DNA of 64,000 nucleotides from Patagioenas fasciata (GCF_037038585.1 NC_092523.1:29207501-29271500), one strand, 5' to 3'; numbered from the stretch's first letter, positions 38,556 through 53,638 are shown. Notes: generated by a model from the sequence alone, not told the origin. A program made the numbers and translations.

Positions 38556-41500
38556 CTAAGGAGAAGGGAGAGAAAGGGAGACATGATAACAAGTTGTATT
38601 TAAATGTTGTATACATATGGAAATTATCTGGTGCCAAGGAATCACTCTGAGTACAAACTGTGACAATCGTGGTGGCTGATGAAATACAGACGCTTAACAA
38701 GAGGGCAAAAATGTCAGCCCCATCATGTTACAGAGACTCAAAAGGAAGGAAAACTGTCCTCCAAATTAGCTGAATTAGCACCTTACATGGAGAGACTACT
38801 GCTGGTCAAGAAAATATAGAGATCCGCAGCCTTCCCTGTAGTCTTGTGTATAAATAGTTACTGTGGGTGCAAGAGGACAGGATAGCAGGTGGCTAGTTAA
38901 ACCAGAGGTTACGGCCTGTAATCTTCCCTGTGCCTCTGGTCAATGAAAAAGAGCAGAGTGAGACCTAATATCTTCTTCAGGTCTGCTGGTGAAATAAAAG
39001 GCACCTTACTCAGCCCTGTGCCCTGACAAATCTTCCCAGTCACCAGAGTGATCACACCAGGAGCACAGTGCTGTGGTCCTCCATGCAGGAGGACATATGC
39101 CCTTCGGGTAGAGGCCAATGCAATCCATGAAGGCAGGGCTGCCAGCAAGGGCTGAATGCCTGAGGACTGTGGGAATTGAGTCCCCATGCTGTGCCTGTAC
39201 AGACTATTTACCACGTGAACTGCACCTGATCAATTACTTTCAAATCCAGCCATGGAGGTGAAGTTTCCAGTTCAGTTGAGACATTAAAACAGAGAGGTTG
39301 TCACTGTGGTGGATGAAAACGTGCGAGAGGTGGTGGAGTGTCCCACTGGCCCCACCAGAGCCAAGGAGGGAGCACAGACCTCAGAACAATGTCTTTGGGC
39401 CAACCTGGGACTTACACCAGTTTGGGGACTTCAGGTTTGGTTCTAAAATAATTCCAGAGGAACATCCAAATCCTAAATCCTGACTCAACCTCTTCAGGAA
39501 CAAAATCTTCCATTTCTGTGGAGACATGCATATTCCCAGAAGAGCTGAAGATACAACATTGTAAGAGGCAAATTACAAGCCTGCTTTTGAAAAACTTACT
39601 TGTGGTCCCAACCTTCTGCTCTAAGTTCATACTAGACAGCAGAGGCAGGACTATGCATGGCATTCCTTTCTTAAGACTTGTTAAAGAAAGTCACTTGAAT
39701 TAAATTGGAGGTCACTGTACTCTTCATGAGTCACTATTTAACTAAAGCTACGTAATAACTGAAGAGACAGAGTGGTCCAAGGACACAACACCTATGACAT
39801 TTCTCCATCACCACTTCTGTCCAGTGCCCAACCACTAGAACCTCATTCACCGCATTAAAAAATAAAATCTGCTTTTTAATCGTGATCTAATGAGCTTGGC
39901 CTACTTTCAGTTACTATTATCTCTTTCTCCATAGCGAAGGGTAACTGATGACTTTCATGAAAGTGCCCTGTAGGATGAACTCACAGAAATGGCTGCAGAA
40001 ACCCTGAAGGAGAGAAAGCTCTTTGTAATATATGGCATACACAAAAGGCAATGCATAATACATACAGTACACAATGCTAGTGGGTTAAGTGTTAGAAAAA
40101 GAAGTACTACACTGAACAAAGTGTAGCCTTGGAAGAGATACGATTTATGGGACAGAAAGATGAGATGAGGATGAGTCACAGAGCTCTCTGTATCAGCTTT
40201 GCAGTAGTGGTCTAATTTCTCTTCGAGTATTGGCTTTTTATGAGACAATTGAACTAAAACTTTTTTTAGCACTAAATTATGTTTTAACATCGTTTACCAT
40301 AGTTTACTATCATTTACCTCATACTGCTTCTGACAACTTCCATCTTAAAGAGGAAAAGAAAAAGCCCAACTCAAACTGTATCATATTAATGCAGCTGTGT
40401 AAGGGCTTTGTGTATGCTTTAAGGTTTGGATGGGAATGGCTGTGACAGAAATTATTTCTAAAACCTTTCACAAGCAAAAGGAGGTGTCTCAAAAGAAAAT
40501 GTTCTTATGGAAGAGAAGGATGGTCAAGTATTTTAAAAGGCCAGCAAAAAGCTCTTTGGAGAGCTATGCCAAGACTAGACTGCAACAATAATAATGTAAA
40601 ATAGAAAGGAAGAGCTCTCCTGCCTCCGCTACAGCAGGTATTTTCCTATTCCTTCCTGCACAAAGAGGCCCGACTTCTTACCTCTCCCAGCACCCCACAC
40701 CCTGGCAGGATACTCTCCTTTATATTTCATTTATATTTCAGAATGTGATAGGAGATACTCCTACTATACATTTTATTTTATTTTCCTCTTTTTCACTATG
40801 CCAGTAAAGTTTCAGCAGTTGATATTAGGGCACCAGCCTCGTGAATGTGTCCTCAAAAGAAGACAATTTTTATTTTTAGTGTATTGCATGAAGACCAACA
40901 TGAAGATCAGAAGAAGCTCTGCCTAAAGATCCCCAGCTATGTGGATTCAGCTGCTGCCTGGTGTTCATCTGCACTTCACTACTAAAGCCTTTGCTTTCTG
41001 TGGAAATCCTCACTCGCTGCTGCTGGCTGCACTGCAGACACCCCGTTAACAGCATCAGTCCAACAGCAATGAACAGAAGACAGTCACTTTGAACGCAGAG
41101 AGGGCTGATCCAGTTTCAGCTGTGGCTTATTGGAGAAGACAAGTTGTCATGATACAAAGCACAAGGCATATCTTTCTAACTCTGCCAGAAATAGTTAAAA
41201 GAGAACCAAAGCTCTCAACGTATGAGCACTGAAGCTATTTCTTAAATAATTGTGGCAGGCATAAATGAACACAAATCAAGTCCTCTTTCTTCAGATTAAC
41301 ACACTGTCCTTGAAGAAGGAAAAAAAAAATCCCAAGCTCTCAAACTTGTAATAAAATCTACAACAGCATCCCTTCACTTTCATTGTTTTCCTTGTGCTGA
41401 CACTGCTGTGATAACAGAAAACAGAAGAGACGACTGTCTAAGTGGAATCATATTTATAGTGTCTCAGCTACGTTTTTCCATATGGTTGCTTTTGGCTCCC

Positions 41501-44500
41501 AGAAAAGAGAGATCCATAAAAAGCTACATACCAGTACTAATTACCTCTCTCGTTGTGATTATTAATCAGCTGCTTGATTTATAGCTGGAAGAGTGAGATA
41601 CCTGATTAGCGTAGGCCAGTCAGAAAGTGAACACAATGCTGTCTGGTGGCCAAGGTGAACTACAGATTTATGTTCCTTCTCAGTCCCATTGGACAATCAG
41701 TACATCCATGCAGCCATAAGATACCGAAACAATTTGAAGGCCAAAACCAAGAGAGAGAAACAGACATGAATAATGTGTGTTGTACAACTCATGCTATTAA
41801 AGTAGCGTCACTAGGTGCATATGGGAAATTCAGAAAATGGTTTCTTCTGTTTGAACGCCTCTTTTATGGAGCAGAAATGTGCTGTTCTAAATACTGGCTG
41901 TATGAGCTAGCCGCCTGGCAGTGAGCAGGCAGTGGTGGCTACTGGAACTTCACCTGGGGCTGCAATTCTGGCTGGCACCAGCACTGGTGGTCACAGAGCA
42001 TGCCTTGCCCCGCACTCTGCTCCACACACAAGGAAGACCCTGCAGCCCAGTACTCAGGGGCTGCACATGTCAGGTGCTGAAGCCCAGAGATCCAAAACCT
42101 TGTGGCTGCCTTAACATGGTCCTACTGTTTGTATAAATAAGCTTCAGTCAAACTGAAAGCCAACAGAAACATTTCCATGTTATTTGCAAATACAAATGAA
42201 AGCAGTGGTTTGAAAGCAGAGATCTGTTTTCCTTGCAGCATCACACACTCACACAGCATAGCAAGGAAGGCCTGCAAGTGAGGTTGACCTCGAGGATTTC
42301 CATCATTCAGGCTCACACAGGGGCATAACATAAAGGCAAAACATAACAAGAACAACTGTATGGATTTTTTTACTTCACTTCTAGTGATATAAAGAAACTG
42401 TATCACAGACAAAAAATATATGTGTATATTTATAATGCATTTGCTTTTTAAAAAATGGTCTGCCTTCTATCTATGTCACTTCACAGGTTATCCCTCTTTC
42501 TCCTTGTCTCACACCTGACTGCCTGGGCTGGTAACAGGGGAAAAAAGTGAATCTAGAGACTGACAGTGCTTGTGAACCAGGTCTGGCACAAATAAACGGA
42601 GCAGAAGCTCTCCCTACCCAGTCACAGCAGCACTTTCCCAACCTCACTTCTGGCACATTCATATTTTGGGTCTGTTTTGTTTTAGAACAGCAGCAATGAA
42701 CACATTGAATGCAATTAAGAATAACATATACAAAGCACTCACAATTGCCCAGCAGAAGAAAACACTGCATAATGGGCTGCCATCGCTTATCAGAAGCTCA
42801 ACCCTGATCAGGGTAGACAAGTGTGTTTCAGCTGTGCCCTCCCTGCAAACAGTTTCATCCTCATTTAATTTGGGCTTTACACAAGCCAGGACCAGAAGTA
42901 CCAACAGTACGTATCACGCCCCGACCCTCTCACACAAATTCTCCTGGCTGCTGAGGTACCCTTGAACCGATCCATCAGAAAGGCTGATGAAGAAAATGAA
43001 AGTGACCAGCAAGGAGCATCCAGGATAACCTGGTGCTGATAAACTCACTTGTGAGACCTGGTGAGAGGTTCCTGCCATGTCTGGGAAGCAAGGGGGGATT
43101 TGAAGTGGAGAGGCCGACTGACAAAAAGGTGTTGGCAGTTCCTGCCCCACAGGAACCATTCGCAGTGTATGTGTATCAGCCGTGATTGTAGCCCAAACAT
43201 AACCCAAATACCTACCATATGGATTTCAGGCCAAATGCCTAAATTTTAAAGCTTTCTGAAACTTCATCGTAAGTGCATGTACTGACTTTGTCAGTTCTCA
43301 GCCAGAGATCACACCAAGCGTTCTGATCTTACTTTTGATCACCTTGCACCAGGAACCAGAGCAAAAAAACCAAACTCTCCCGAACTCCAACCAAATCCCA
43401 TGTTATGGATCTAAGCTAAAAGGCAGCAGATACACAGTCTCCCATCCAGACCAACCATACTGGTGCTTAAGTGACCAGAGACTCAACATCTTCAACAGTG
43501 AAGGTGACTAACACCTTGCTGCTTCTTACACCCAATGATGTATCACACTGGCTCAGAAATCTGGCTCCTGTGAATTCTGGTCCTACTTGCAAAGTTTTTC
43601 TTTTTGGCTATACATGAAATCCAGTCCTGGGACTGAATGCTTAACAGCAATGCCCTGTCCTTGGTAATTCTGAATTCTTGCACGGATTAATCACTGCATT
43701 AATGCTGCACATGAAAAAAAGCTACATAAATAAGTACCTGATTTTTTTTCTTTTATTGTATTTTCCTTTTCTGCTTTTTAGAAAGGATTGTGTCATGTCA
43801 AAGCATTCCTCAGGCTACTGTGGACACCATCTATAGCTAGGAAGGTCCTGACTACATTAAACTTTCTTTAAAATTCATAAAGAAGGGGATCAGGCATTTA
43901 AAAAGCAAAGCTTAAATTTATGGATTACAGTTTCCAACCAACATTTGCTGAGAGGCTACAAAAACCTTGTCTAAACATGCAGCTAGAAACTGGATGTTCT
44001 CTGCACCTGCACCTGTATTTCCTAATGCCAGCAACGTTTCTAGATGCTCATCACTGCTGTTCTGTGTACTCTGTACTTTGACATTGATGCACTTGGGTAT
44101 CCTCTCCCTGATGGTTTCCCTTGTCATGGTGCCATAGGCTTGCCATCTTGTTTGAGGAAAAATAACTGTTCATTTTTCACCTAAGTGGGAAATTGTCCCA
44201 GTTACTATTACTCTTCCACTTCAACAACCCCATAAATAGAAGCCTTTTAGAGACAGCTTCCTGACACCTGGGGCATCAGGGCTGGCTGGGGCAGAGGCAC
44301 GGGCCAGCGGCTTGGATTCCGCTCCCTCCACAGGGCTGGGGATGAGCAATTCCGCCTACACTCCAATAAACAACGCTCTTCCCTGTGTCAGCATGGCGAT
44401 AACTACGACAGAAGTTCAGATGAGGCAAATGGCTTCTGTGTCTAGCTGTCAGAGAGATTTTCTCATGTTATTCGCTCTCTGTTGTCAAGCAGAGGCCTTT

Positions 44501-44650
44501 GCTAAAGTATAAACACATAGTGGATGGAGTGATTCTATATTTCTGCATTACTACTCTAAATATTTATAAAGGTCCTCATAACATTTATTTCTTTAAGCTA
44601 AAGTTATTTAGATTAAATACTTTCCCATAAAAAAGGAAAAACCTTTCAAA

Positions 44651-44675
44651 TATATACATATATATATATATATAT
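44651..44675 (+). repeat. (TA)n dinucleotide repeat
   Basis: A run of alternating T and A over 25 bases with a single C interruption, followed by a T run. Confidence 0.9.
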
Positions 44676-44744
44676 TTTTTTGTAATTATTATTATCTTTT
44701 TCCCAGTGTAGTTTCTGCATATCCCTGATATGGTTTCTTAGAAG

Positions 44745-44802
44745 TTTTTTTTTTTGTTCTTGTTGTTGTTGTTTTTGTTTGTTTGTTTGTTTGTTTGTTG
44801 TT

Positions 44803-44835
<33 letters not shown>

Positions 44836-44838
44836 TTA
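44745..44838 (+). repeat. (GTT)n / (GTTT)n compound simple repeat
   Basis: A T run is followed by GTT units, a block of GTTT units and a longer block of GTT units, about 94 bases in total. Its antisense reading gives a spurious poly-Asn/Gln ORF (44646-44861, minus). Confidence 0.95.
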
Positions 44839-47800
44839 ATGAAGGTATCATAATTCAACAAGCTCTGGAACTACCTTACTGGTAAAGCCTAAAGATATGC
44901 TGTGTCCTGTCCATAAAGATCTGACCCCCGAGAGAGGCTGTCATTTTGCAATGTTTTTGCACTATAATGCTGTCAAACAAAATATATTTGTATATCATAT
45001 AAGGAATGTGTGCAGGAATATCTGTGTACTTCCACATCCATGTCAGATACTCTGTATGAACACCACTAGAAAAATGACTTATAGTTCCCACAAATTAAAC
45101 AACTCAAACAAACAAAACCACAAACAACAACAAACCCAACAGATTTCTAAGCATATGAAGAAGCTATATTTTGAGCATTTTTTATAATTATTATATTAGT
45201 CATCAGCTACAGTGACATATTCTTATTTCTGTGATTTGGTTGCTGAGAAGGAGCAAGCATAGCTAGTGATTCTGGTACAGGCTCTTGAAAGTATTTTGCA
45301 TTGGTGAAGAATGGAATTGCAGTTCAGAGTTCAATCCCCACAGTTCCCAAAACTACCAACAGATGGACAGTCGGTGCCAGATACACACTGAACAAGGGAC
45401 AATGGAAACCGAATCCCCATTTTAAATTTGACTGCTCATACTGAGGGAACAGAGGAATCTCCAGATTTCCTACTAGTTTCCAGGACAGTTGAAAGAACTT
45501 GGAACATATTTTTATTCTTAAAAAATTGTAGACTTTAAATGTCACATACATGCTACCAAAGTGTCATGTAACATGTGGTTATGTTTAAGCTTTTAGTTCC
45601 ATTCAAAAAGCAAAAAGCTGTACTTTAGCCACCATCATCAGCTTCTATTATGAAATCTCCTAAAAGGCCCATTAACCTCTATCATGGGAAAGGGAACTGG
45701 AAGAAATAGGTAAACAATGCTAGTTGCCTGCAATTGTGGGCAAAAATCATGCTGGGATTATTGTGCAATGATCCCGGTTGTTCTTGGGACCGTGTACAAA
45801 TTGTTGATCCAGATCACATTATCTCCCTCCCCTGACACTTCTTCCAGGCCATTACTTTGTCACTGATGATTTTAAAACTACGACTGTACTGATTTCTCCT
45901 CAAGGTTCAGGCATCATTTCAAGCTTTAGTGTTAAACCATTCAAAAAAATTGCAGCTGTCTTACATATAGGGGAACAGAGCTGTAAATTGCTTGCCACAG
46001 CTGAGATGGGCAAGTCAGCACACGGGCTGGAAATGCCAATTTCTTTTACGGATTAGTACAGCTTCTATGTTGTGCCTAACACAACTACTACCTCAGAGGA
46101 GCTAATATTTACAATTGACTTTGTGACTTCACCTTCTGTTGCCCTTTCTCCACCTGTGCCCAAGCTACCAATGCTTTGAGAATGCACAAGGACATCCGCA
46201 GCCTTTTCCAGTACTCACATAAGGCATGACCTTGGATTGCCACCACAGCTTCTACCTTTTCAATGCTGCCTTTAAATGTTTGTAGTGTTTGTACAACATA
46301 AGCAGACCTCAAGCAACAGAAGTGAGGAATTAACCAGGCTGAAGGAATGTAGTCAGCCTATTCATCATTATTTGCTCCTAGATCACTGTAAACAAACATT
46401 TCATCACAGGGATGTTAATGGCCAGTAATACAGAACCACAGTGATCTTTTGTGATGCAAAACAACAACAGTATTTATTTATACTGAACTTACCCAATTAT
46501 ATACTAAAGCTCCCCAAGAGTGAACTAATAATATTAAACATATCTCATGCAATCTACTCACACCAGCTGACACCAACAAGGAAAACAGAGGAGCAGCACA
46601 CTATCTCTGACTCTTGGTAGGTGCTCAGGTACTGACACAGCAAGGAATTTATGAGTACCTGGCTAGGAGAGCAAAATAAGAGGGAAAAATAAAACACACG
46701 GCACTAACATTTTTGAGCTGCTGAGAACCTTGCAGACAGCTTCTAGTGCTTTTGGCATTCAACAGTTTATAATATATCATTTAAACCCGCTAAACCTGTT
46801 CAAGTGCTATAGTAAAGTCCTGAAGCACTCAAAACTCTTCTCTACTTCAGTGAAGCTGGATTGATTGAAGCTCTACCAGGTGCTTTTGTTACCTTCCAGA
46901 ATTGCACTGTTTTCTACATAACATACCTTAAAGCTTCAGCCTTCCCCATTCTTGAAGAAGAGTAAAACTGGGACTTTGTTTCCAAAGAAAGTGGGAAACC
47001 ATAAATTAGGAAGACCTCGATAGCTTTCTTCACAGAAAACTTGGGTACTTACCAATAGTTTTATCTACAATTGGTGTGCAATTGCATGCGGTGAGTGTCA
47101 GTTGGGTATTTGGAAAGTGATATAACACTTGCTATCAGCAGCTGTTAGCTTTGTATCTGGTTTTCAGACTCACACAAGACCACTCAAAGAACAGCACTGG
47201 TACTCTGCAGGCAATCTTGACCACTGATTTTGCCTTATACTAACAAAACAATAATATAATCTTTTTACAGTAGGAATTGAGATCATATGTAATGAGACTC
47301 CAGCAGAAACACTGAATATATTCCTCATTTAGAACCTTAACTGAAAAATGAGCCTAAGTAAAATTACAGCATATGTATACAAAGGCTCAAAAAATGTTAA
47401 TGCTGCTAAAATCAAGTTATCTGTGACAAAAATAACAAGTTTAAGGACAAACAAATTCTTGAAGTGTTGCAATGCTATACCTCACAATCTGATACATGGT
47501 TTTTCAAATTAGGTGGATACACACATAGTTAGTGTTAAGAATAAGCATTCAATCTGTTGATGCGTGTGTTTTTCATGTTTATTGTTCAGTGTTTTGACCA
47601 CTGGATTATATTCAACTGGTCTCCTGGAATTCAGTATCTCAGCATTGTCTTCTCTTACTATCCACACCTGTACTATAAAGACTTTACGATGCAGTGAGCA
47701 AAATATGCTTGCAATGGAACAAGAGGTTTTGGGTTTTTAACAAGAGTGACAGTATCAGCATAACTCGATTCTTGCAGCTACAGACAGAAGAGACTGCCAG

Positions 47801-50552
47801 ACAGAAACTTTGTACTTACACATACTTAGCACACATTTCTTTTAAAAATAAAACTAATTACAGTATCTGCTATGACACAAACTCAATAAGCCAGCACTGC
47901 TGAGAGCAGCATTGAGGCTTCTGTTAGCACAAAGCAGTGACACTTATGCATAAGCATCTAGATGTAAAATAATAAAAAGGGAACATTGTGTTCAATTTCA
48001 AGGTGTTTTCAACCCAACACTTGGGTTTACTAATATGTTCTCCACTGGAAATTACAGGAAGCAGTGGGGCTGCAGACAGTAAATAATGAATGCTGTCTTT
48101 ATACCCTCTTATTGACAGAACATTTTATGGACAGCTTTAGCTCTGGTGGCACTTGCCTGTAACCTCAGTGACCCAAAAGTCACATGAGATTCCTTTTAGG
48201 TCATCTTAGGTATCTAAATTACATTGCTATCACATCTTAGTATACATCAAGCTCTGAACACATGCTTGTTTCCACATGGGAAAGGTCACAAAAAGGAGGA
48301 CTCAGCACACCTTCTCAGAAGTTGGAAGACTACAGAGGTTCCTGTCAGAAACCCAAGTATTGAGAAAAAGTCTCCACCACCATGACTAAGTAGTATTTTA
48401 AGATGTCACAAATGTTTCCCATTTTGAAGACAAGTTCTGTCTTATCAAATCCAATGTCTGATATTCAACAGGGACCCTTAATCAGTCCTATAAGAACTAA
48501 ACAGCATGTGACTCTTCAGTGTGTCTTAAAACCCTAAAATGTCATGAGCTCCTTGTTGGGGTGGAGAAGGAAAAGTACAACATTTCCTGGTGTATCACAG
48601 AGCTCGGTTTCCAGCATTTCAGCCTAAATGCTAGCATAAGAAGTATATAACTCACGCTATTGACTCAATATCTCATTACACTAGTGGGTTTCATTTGGTG
48701 AAGATAACATAGCCAACAGTACATTTTGCTAGAGAAACACCATTCTGGCTTCTACTCCTCCTGGCTCTCCAGTCTTCCTCTTTGCACATATGGCTGGAAG
48801 AGGGTGGATCAGAAGGATGTTACAAGCCAGTTTTCAGAACAAATCTCCCCAAACCCATTGGGCATGCAAAAATCTTCGCTGCTTGTGGTTTTATGAGTTC
48901 CATCCAGTTGAATATGAGATATTTCAGTGAAATATTTCACCCTTACATTAAAATAAGCACACATTGCAAAAGCACCTAAAGTCTTCAGAAAGTCCATATC
49001 CAGCCACAGCACAAGTATGGCTGGAATGTTGTTTACAGTCTTCTGAAAGTTCACATTGTAGGAAATGCTCACTTATGCTGTAAAAATTGTGAAAAACACT
49101 TTTTTTGACTCACCATTTTTTAACAGAACTGTCAGAAATACTTTTAACCTGAATTCCTTTAGCCTAATCTGAAAAGAAGTCCAATCCGCTCAGTTCTTCC
49201 CCCACGTTGCTACCTGCAGGCACTGTTGCACTCAATGCCATGGAAAGCATCCAAAAACGTGGTGGTGCAGTTTCCCTCCTGTTGTACATGAGCAAGGAAG
49301 GCTGAGGGATTTCGCCCCCTCACAGCTCAGTTTTTGGGAGTGCTCTAACCACTAAAGTTCAGATCAGGTTGGAGTAAGGCTGATGCCTACTCCTCCTGCT
49401 GAAGCTTATTCAGAGAGGTGGATTAAGCAACAGGGAGCCCCGATGCTATCGTCAAATGAAAAATGGGTGCCTGAGGAGGAAAAATCTGAGCCCTGCTTCA
49501 AAAAACTGATGTGGCTTTTCAGTTGGAGTTAGGAGAGGTTCATAACAAAACGCACTGTCCTCTGTTAGTCTGACCAGTGTCTTGGGGAAAAATTGGTAAT
49601 ACCATAGAGGCACACAAGTCCTGCTTCAGTCTGAAGCTGAAGAAGTGACCTTTATGGCTTCAAATATAGATTGAGAACCCCTTCATAAAAATGTGTCTTG
49701 TTTTCTTAGACCACCAGAATTTAACTAATGAATCAAGGGATAAAGTGTATAAACTAGGGTAGAAGCAGGAATCCAACCCGGACTCCCTTAATTACAGAAG
49801 ATGCCTTCAGAAGTGGGTAAAAAAGTAGGAGAAAATAACTTTTCGCACTGTATCTTACTTTAAGCTCAAGTTGTTCCTGCTACTCCTTCATATTCCATAG
49901 ATTATAGATGCTACAGATTTCTTTAGGTTTTCTTAGTCACTTCTACCCTCTCAGATTTCGTGCATCGTATAAATAACAAAACATGCTATCACTCTGTTTC
50001 TTTCTTTAGTTATTAAACTAATTTTTAAAAGTCTGCGGTAAAAAGCAGTCATCTCATACAAAACACATTTTTTACTTTTCCTACTGAAATACAGGAAATA
50101 GAAAAAATCCCAAAATATTCTTTAGGAAGCTGCTCTTTCATTCTCCCTTTTATGCCAGCACAGCTATAGGAATTCCAATATTCAAGCTTTAATGACTATT
50201 TTTGCTTTTAAATTAAAAAATCAACATCATAGATGCAGCTGGGCACCTAGAACACCGTGGGCAAACCTGGGCAGCAGGTTTGGAGAACTCAACGTTGAGT
50301 GTGAGCTACAATTATATTCCTGCAGCAAATCCAAGACAGTGGCCTTGCCTCTGCTGTCCTAGGAGAGGGGTATCCTACCTGACTTTGCTTCTCCCACAAA
50401 ATGGGTGGAGGCTGCTGTGTGAGAGGCTGCTTTGAAATGAATCCAAATCGTGAATTCTCTGTGACAGGTTGTGGCATCTGGATGACTCAGCCAGCCTCTG
50501 CACCGGAGGCTGTTCCAGCCCAGGCTGTGATTTTGTTAACGTCACAATTTAA

Positions 50553-50597
50553 GTAGACCTGGGTCTCATCACAATCTCTGTAGACTTGGGTCTCATT
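50553..50597 (+). repeat. Imperfect 27-bp tandem duplication
   Basis: GTAGACCTGGGTCTCAT at 50553 recurs with one change, GTAGACTTGGGTCTCAT, at 50580. The offset is 27 bases. Confidence 0.85.
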
Positions 50598-50919
50598 AGC
50601 AGTGGTGATGGACTCCCTGAAGTAAAACTAAGGTGAGGTAGGGAATTATGTCAGTTCAGTATCGGCTCTGAAAAGAAGGATAATTAAATTCATTTTCTTC
50701 AAGCTGAAATGATCCCCATCCTTCAGAAGGGAGCTGGCAATCTAACCCCCAGAAGTGTGCTCATGCCATACCTCATCACCTGCTTATTTTCACAGCAAAG
50801 GCACTACCCACATCATAACTCAAGGTGACCCAAGTCATCAACAGCAGACAGGATTTCCAGCTGGACATCTACATTGGCATCCAGCAGACAGCAGCATGCT
50901 GGGGGCATTGGACATGTTG

Positions 50920-50953
50920 GCAGCCCAGATTCAGGGGCAGCCCAGATTCAGGG
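50920..50953 (+). repeat. Perfect 17-bp tandem duplication
   Basis: GCAGCCCAGATTCAGGG occurs twice, head to tail, without a mismatch, which suggests a recent slippage or duplication event. Confidence 0.95.
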
Positions 50954-51119
50954 ATCCACTTGCTTCATGTAAATATTACTGCAACAGCCTGTCATTGTAG
51001 ATGGCTCATTGAGCCAAACTGACCAGCTTTATAACACAGAATAATCTTGTATCTACAATGAGAAAATTTTTTTCTGGTTCCTAAATATCTGTTCCAGCCT
51101 GACACAGACATTGTGGATT

Positions 51120-51160
51120 TAAAAAAACAAAACAAAACAAACCCAAACCAAAAACAACAG
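51120..51160 (+). repeat. A-rich (AAAAC)n-like low-complexity tract
   Basis: An A run is followed by AAAAC/AAACC units over about 40 bases. Confidence 0.85.
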
Positions 51161-53638
51161 ACTAAACAAAACTGGTAGTGCATTTAAATATTTATATTAG
51201 CAACTGAGACATGGCTCTCTGTTTTAGTATTTTTTGCAATGTCTTGGACCAGTGGCTGGTGGTTTACCTATCTTCAGCTAGTTCTACCTGCTGAGGAATT
51301 TCCTTAACTGCCCCTGAAACAAGTTCACTTCCTGAAGGGCAAAGCCAGACACTCAACACCATGTGTTCATAAGGGTGCATTACAGAGGGAAAAGAGGAGG
51401 AGGAGGAAGAAAGGGAAAGAAATGCTTAACAACTTAGTGACTGTAAACAAGACATCATCACAGTAAATTGTTTTCTTATTACTTTAAAAGCTAACTGAAT
51501 ATGCTACAGCACCGTGTAGGAGGGGTTGCTGTGTACTTAGATATCAACATTAAGGACACCTCCCAAAATCAAGCACGAACTGTTACGCAAAGGTTAACCA
51601 CATCAGCCTCCAGAGATGTTGCTGCTTCCTACGGGGTTGTCTGCAAGAGGGAAGTACATGATTCCTGTAGTGGTTGTGAAATGATACCTTAGCCACACCA
51701 TGGGTATTATATGTGTAGACACACATCCAAGAATAGATTCCCTGGAGACATCCCCATTTCAGAGTAAGAGCATTCACCACAGAAGCTACCCTAGAGTAAG
51801 AACAGTATTGTCACTTCACACCCTACTTCATGATGGATTAACTTGTGCTCAGATCATCTTTTTGGGATCATTTCTGCCCTTTCTTCTGGGCACCAAATAG
51901 AAACTGTGGGAGCTCTTAGTGCCAGTTTTAGGTGCTAGCTTCCCAATGGCATTGCACATTGCAATAAAATCCCCTAGGGCTTACTATATTCTTGTTCAAT
52001 GTTTCCCACAACACAGGGTTTGCTCATTTGTGGGTCCTTTAAACTACCACAGCACAGAAAGCAATAAGAATAAAAGCAGTCCCATAGAGCCCTAACTGTA
52101 AGACAAGCACTTCTATCCCCTGCCAGATACTTCAGCATTTCTAGCAAAAAGGAGAGAGGGAAACAAAAATAAGAGACACCCATCTACCTTCTAAAACCAC
52201 AAAAAGTTGGGACTTGAAACAGAGCTCTATTGTATACAAGTGTTGCTAAAGACGCAGAATCATGGGTCACCCAGATTTCTGTGCTCAGTCCTGGACCTCA
52301 CAGCTCACCATTGTCATGGAAGGTCAAAGACTATTTGTCTTCAATATGACTATTTTGGAAGACCTGGAAGAAGCACTCTTTGCACAGCAGTCAGAAGGGA
52401 GGATAACATCAGCAACTGCTTTCCTGGCACAGGGGACCACAGACAGAGCAGATGTTCATTTTGGAAATGTCAGAGAGTAAAAATGAAGTGTGAAGGGACT
52501 TGTCATTAGCAGACGGCAAGATAGGTGATTCCAGAATAATTCTCTACCCCATCATAATCTTTTCTTGAAACGATTGCTCAGGAAGCCAAGGTGTGACTAA
52601 CTTTACAGATAGCAAACACCACTGGATAAACAGACATGTAAATTATAAAGTAATTTAGGATCCAGTTTCCATGTTTGTCTCTGACAAAGGAACACATAGG
52701 CATGTCTCAGCGCAGATGCTGCAGTTGAGATAGCCCCGTATCAGCCTGGTCACAGACATGTCCAGGGAATGTCTGCAGAAGGATTTCAGGCCATACCCAT
52801 GGCTCCACCTCTCTTCCTCCATCTGCCCCCTTCACAAGCTGCCTGCCACAGGGAAGGTCTGTGCAGAGTCAGTTGTCCCACTAGTGCCCACAGACAAACA
52901 GGAAAACATTGTCCCCGGGCTGTGAGACATCACGCACCTCTGGGGACAAAACATGATCTCCAGGCTGTTTTGAACTCCTGCAGGTTTATGTTCATGCAGC
53001 AAGCCAAAGAAGTGCTCAGGTGGACATAGAGCTGCCTCCTGTCCTCGGTGCCCAGGGCCTCCCTAAGAGGAAGGATGGGGATAGAGTACGGAAAGAGTGT
53101 CATACGGTGCCAGACCTATCTCTCTCTTGAGCGCTACCAGAAAGAGATGGGAGGAAAAAATGCACAGAAGCTTTTTCAAGAAAGACAACCAAACCTGTAA
53201 ATCCTGAATTTCCCTGCAGTCAGCAGAAAAACCCTTCCACTTCCTGTGCCCAGGGACACTGAGGTGAAATGGAGATGCCACCATAATTCCTGCTTCATCA
53301 CTGTGGTCAACCAGGGGTGTGGTGAGAGGGGACCAGGATCCATCCTCAGCCTATAGCTACACTGTTCCAACTTCTTCTGAGACAATAGCAAGTCTATTCA
53401 TCCTCTAAAACCCCTGAGGCCTTCTGTGGTGATGTGGATGACCCTTACAAGGACTAGCCTCAAGGCTGGAGACAAACAGGGACATTTCCACACTCTTACC
53501 CTTTAGCTGCAGATCTCACCATTCAGCCACGGATCACTGTTTCCTGCTACCCTCCTGAAAACATTCTGATTAAAAAGGACTTTCTGGTCAGTGTTAAAGT
53601 AATGGAGTTTGTTCCTGCCAATGCAGGGAAATGCATTT

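Noticed and set aside
44646-44861. A poly-Asn/Gln ORF
   Set aside because: It is simply the antisense translation of the GTT/GTTT simple repeat.
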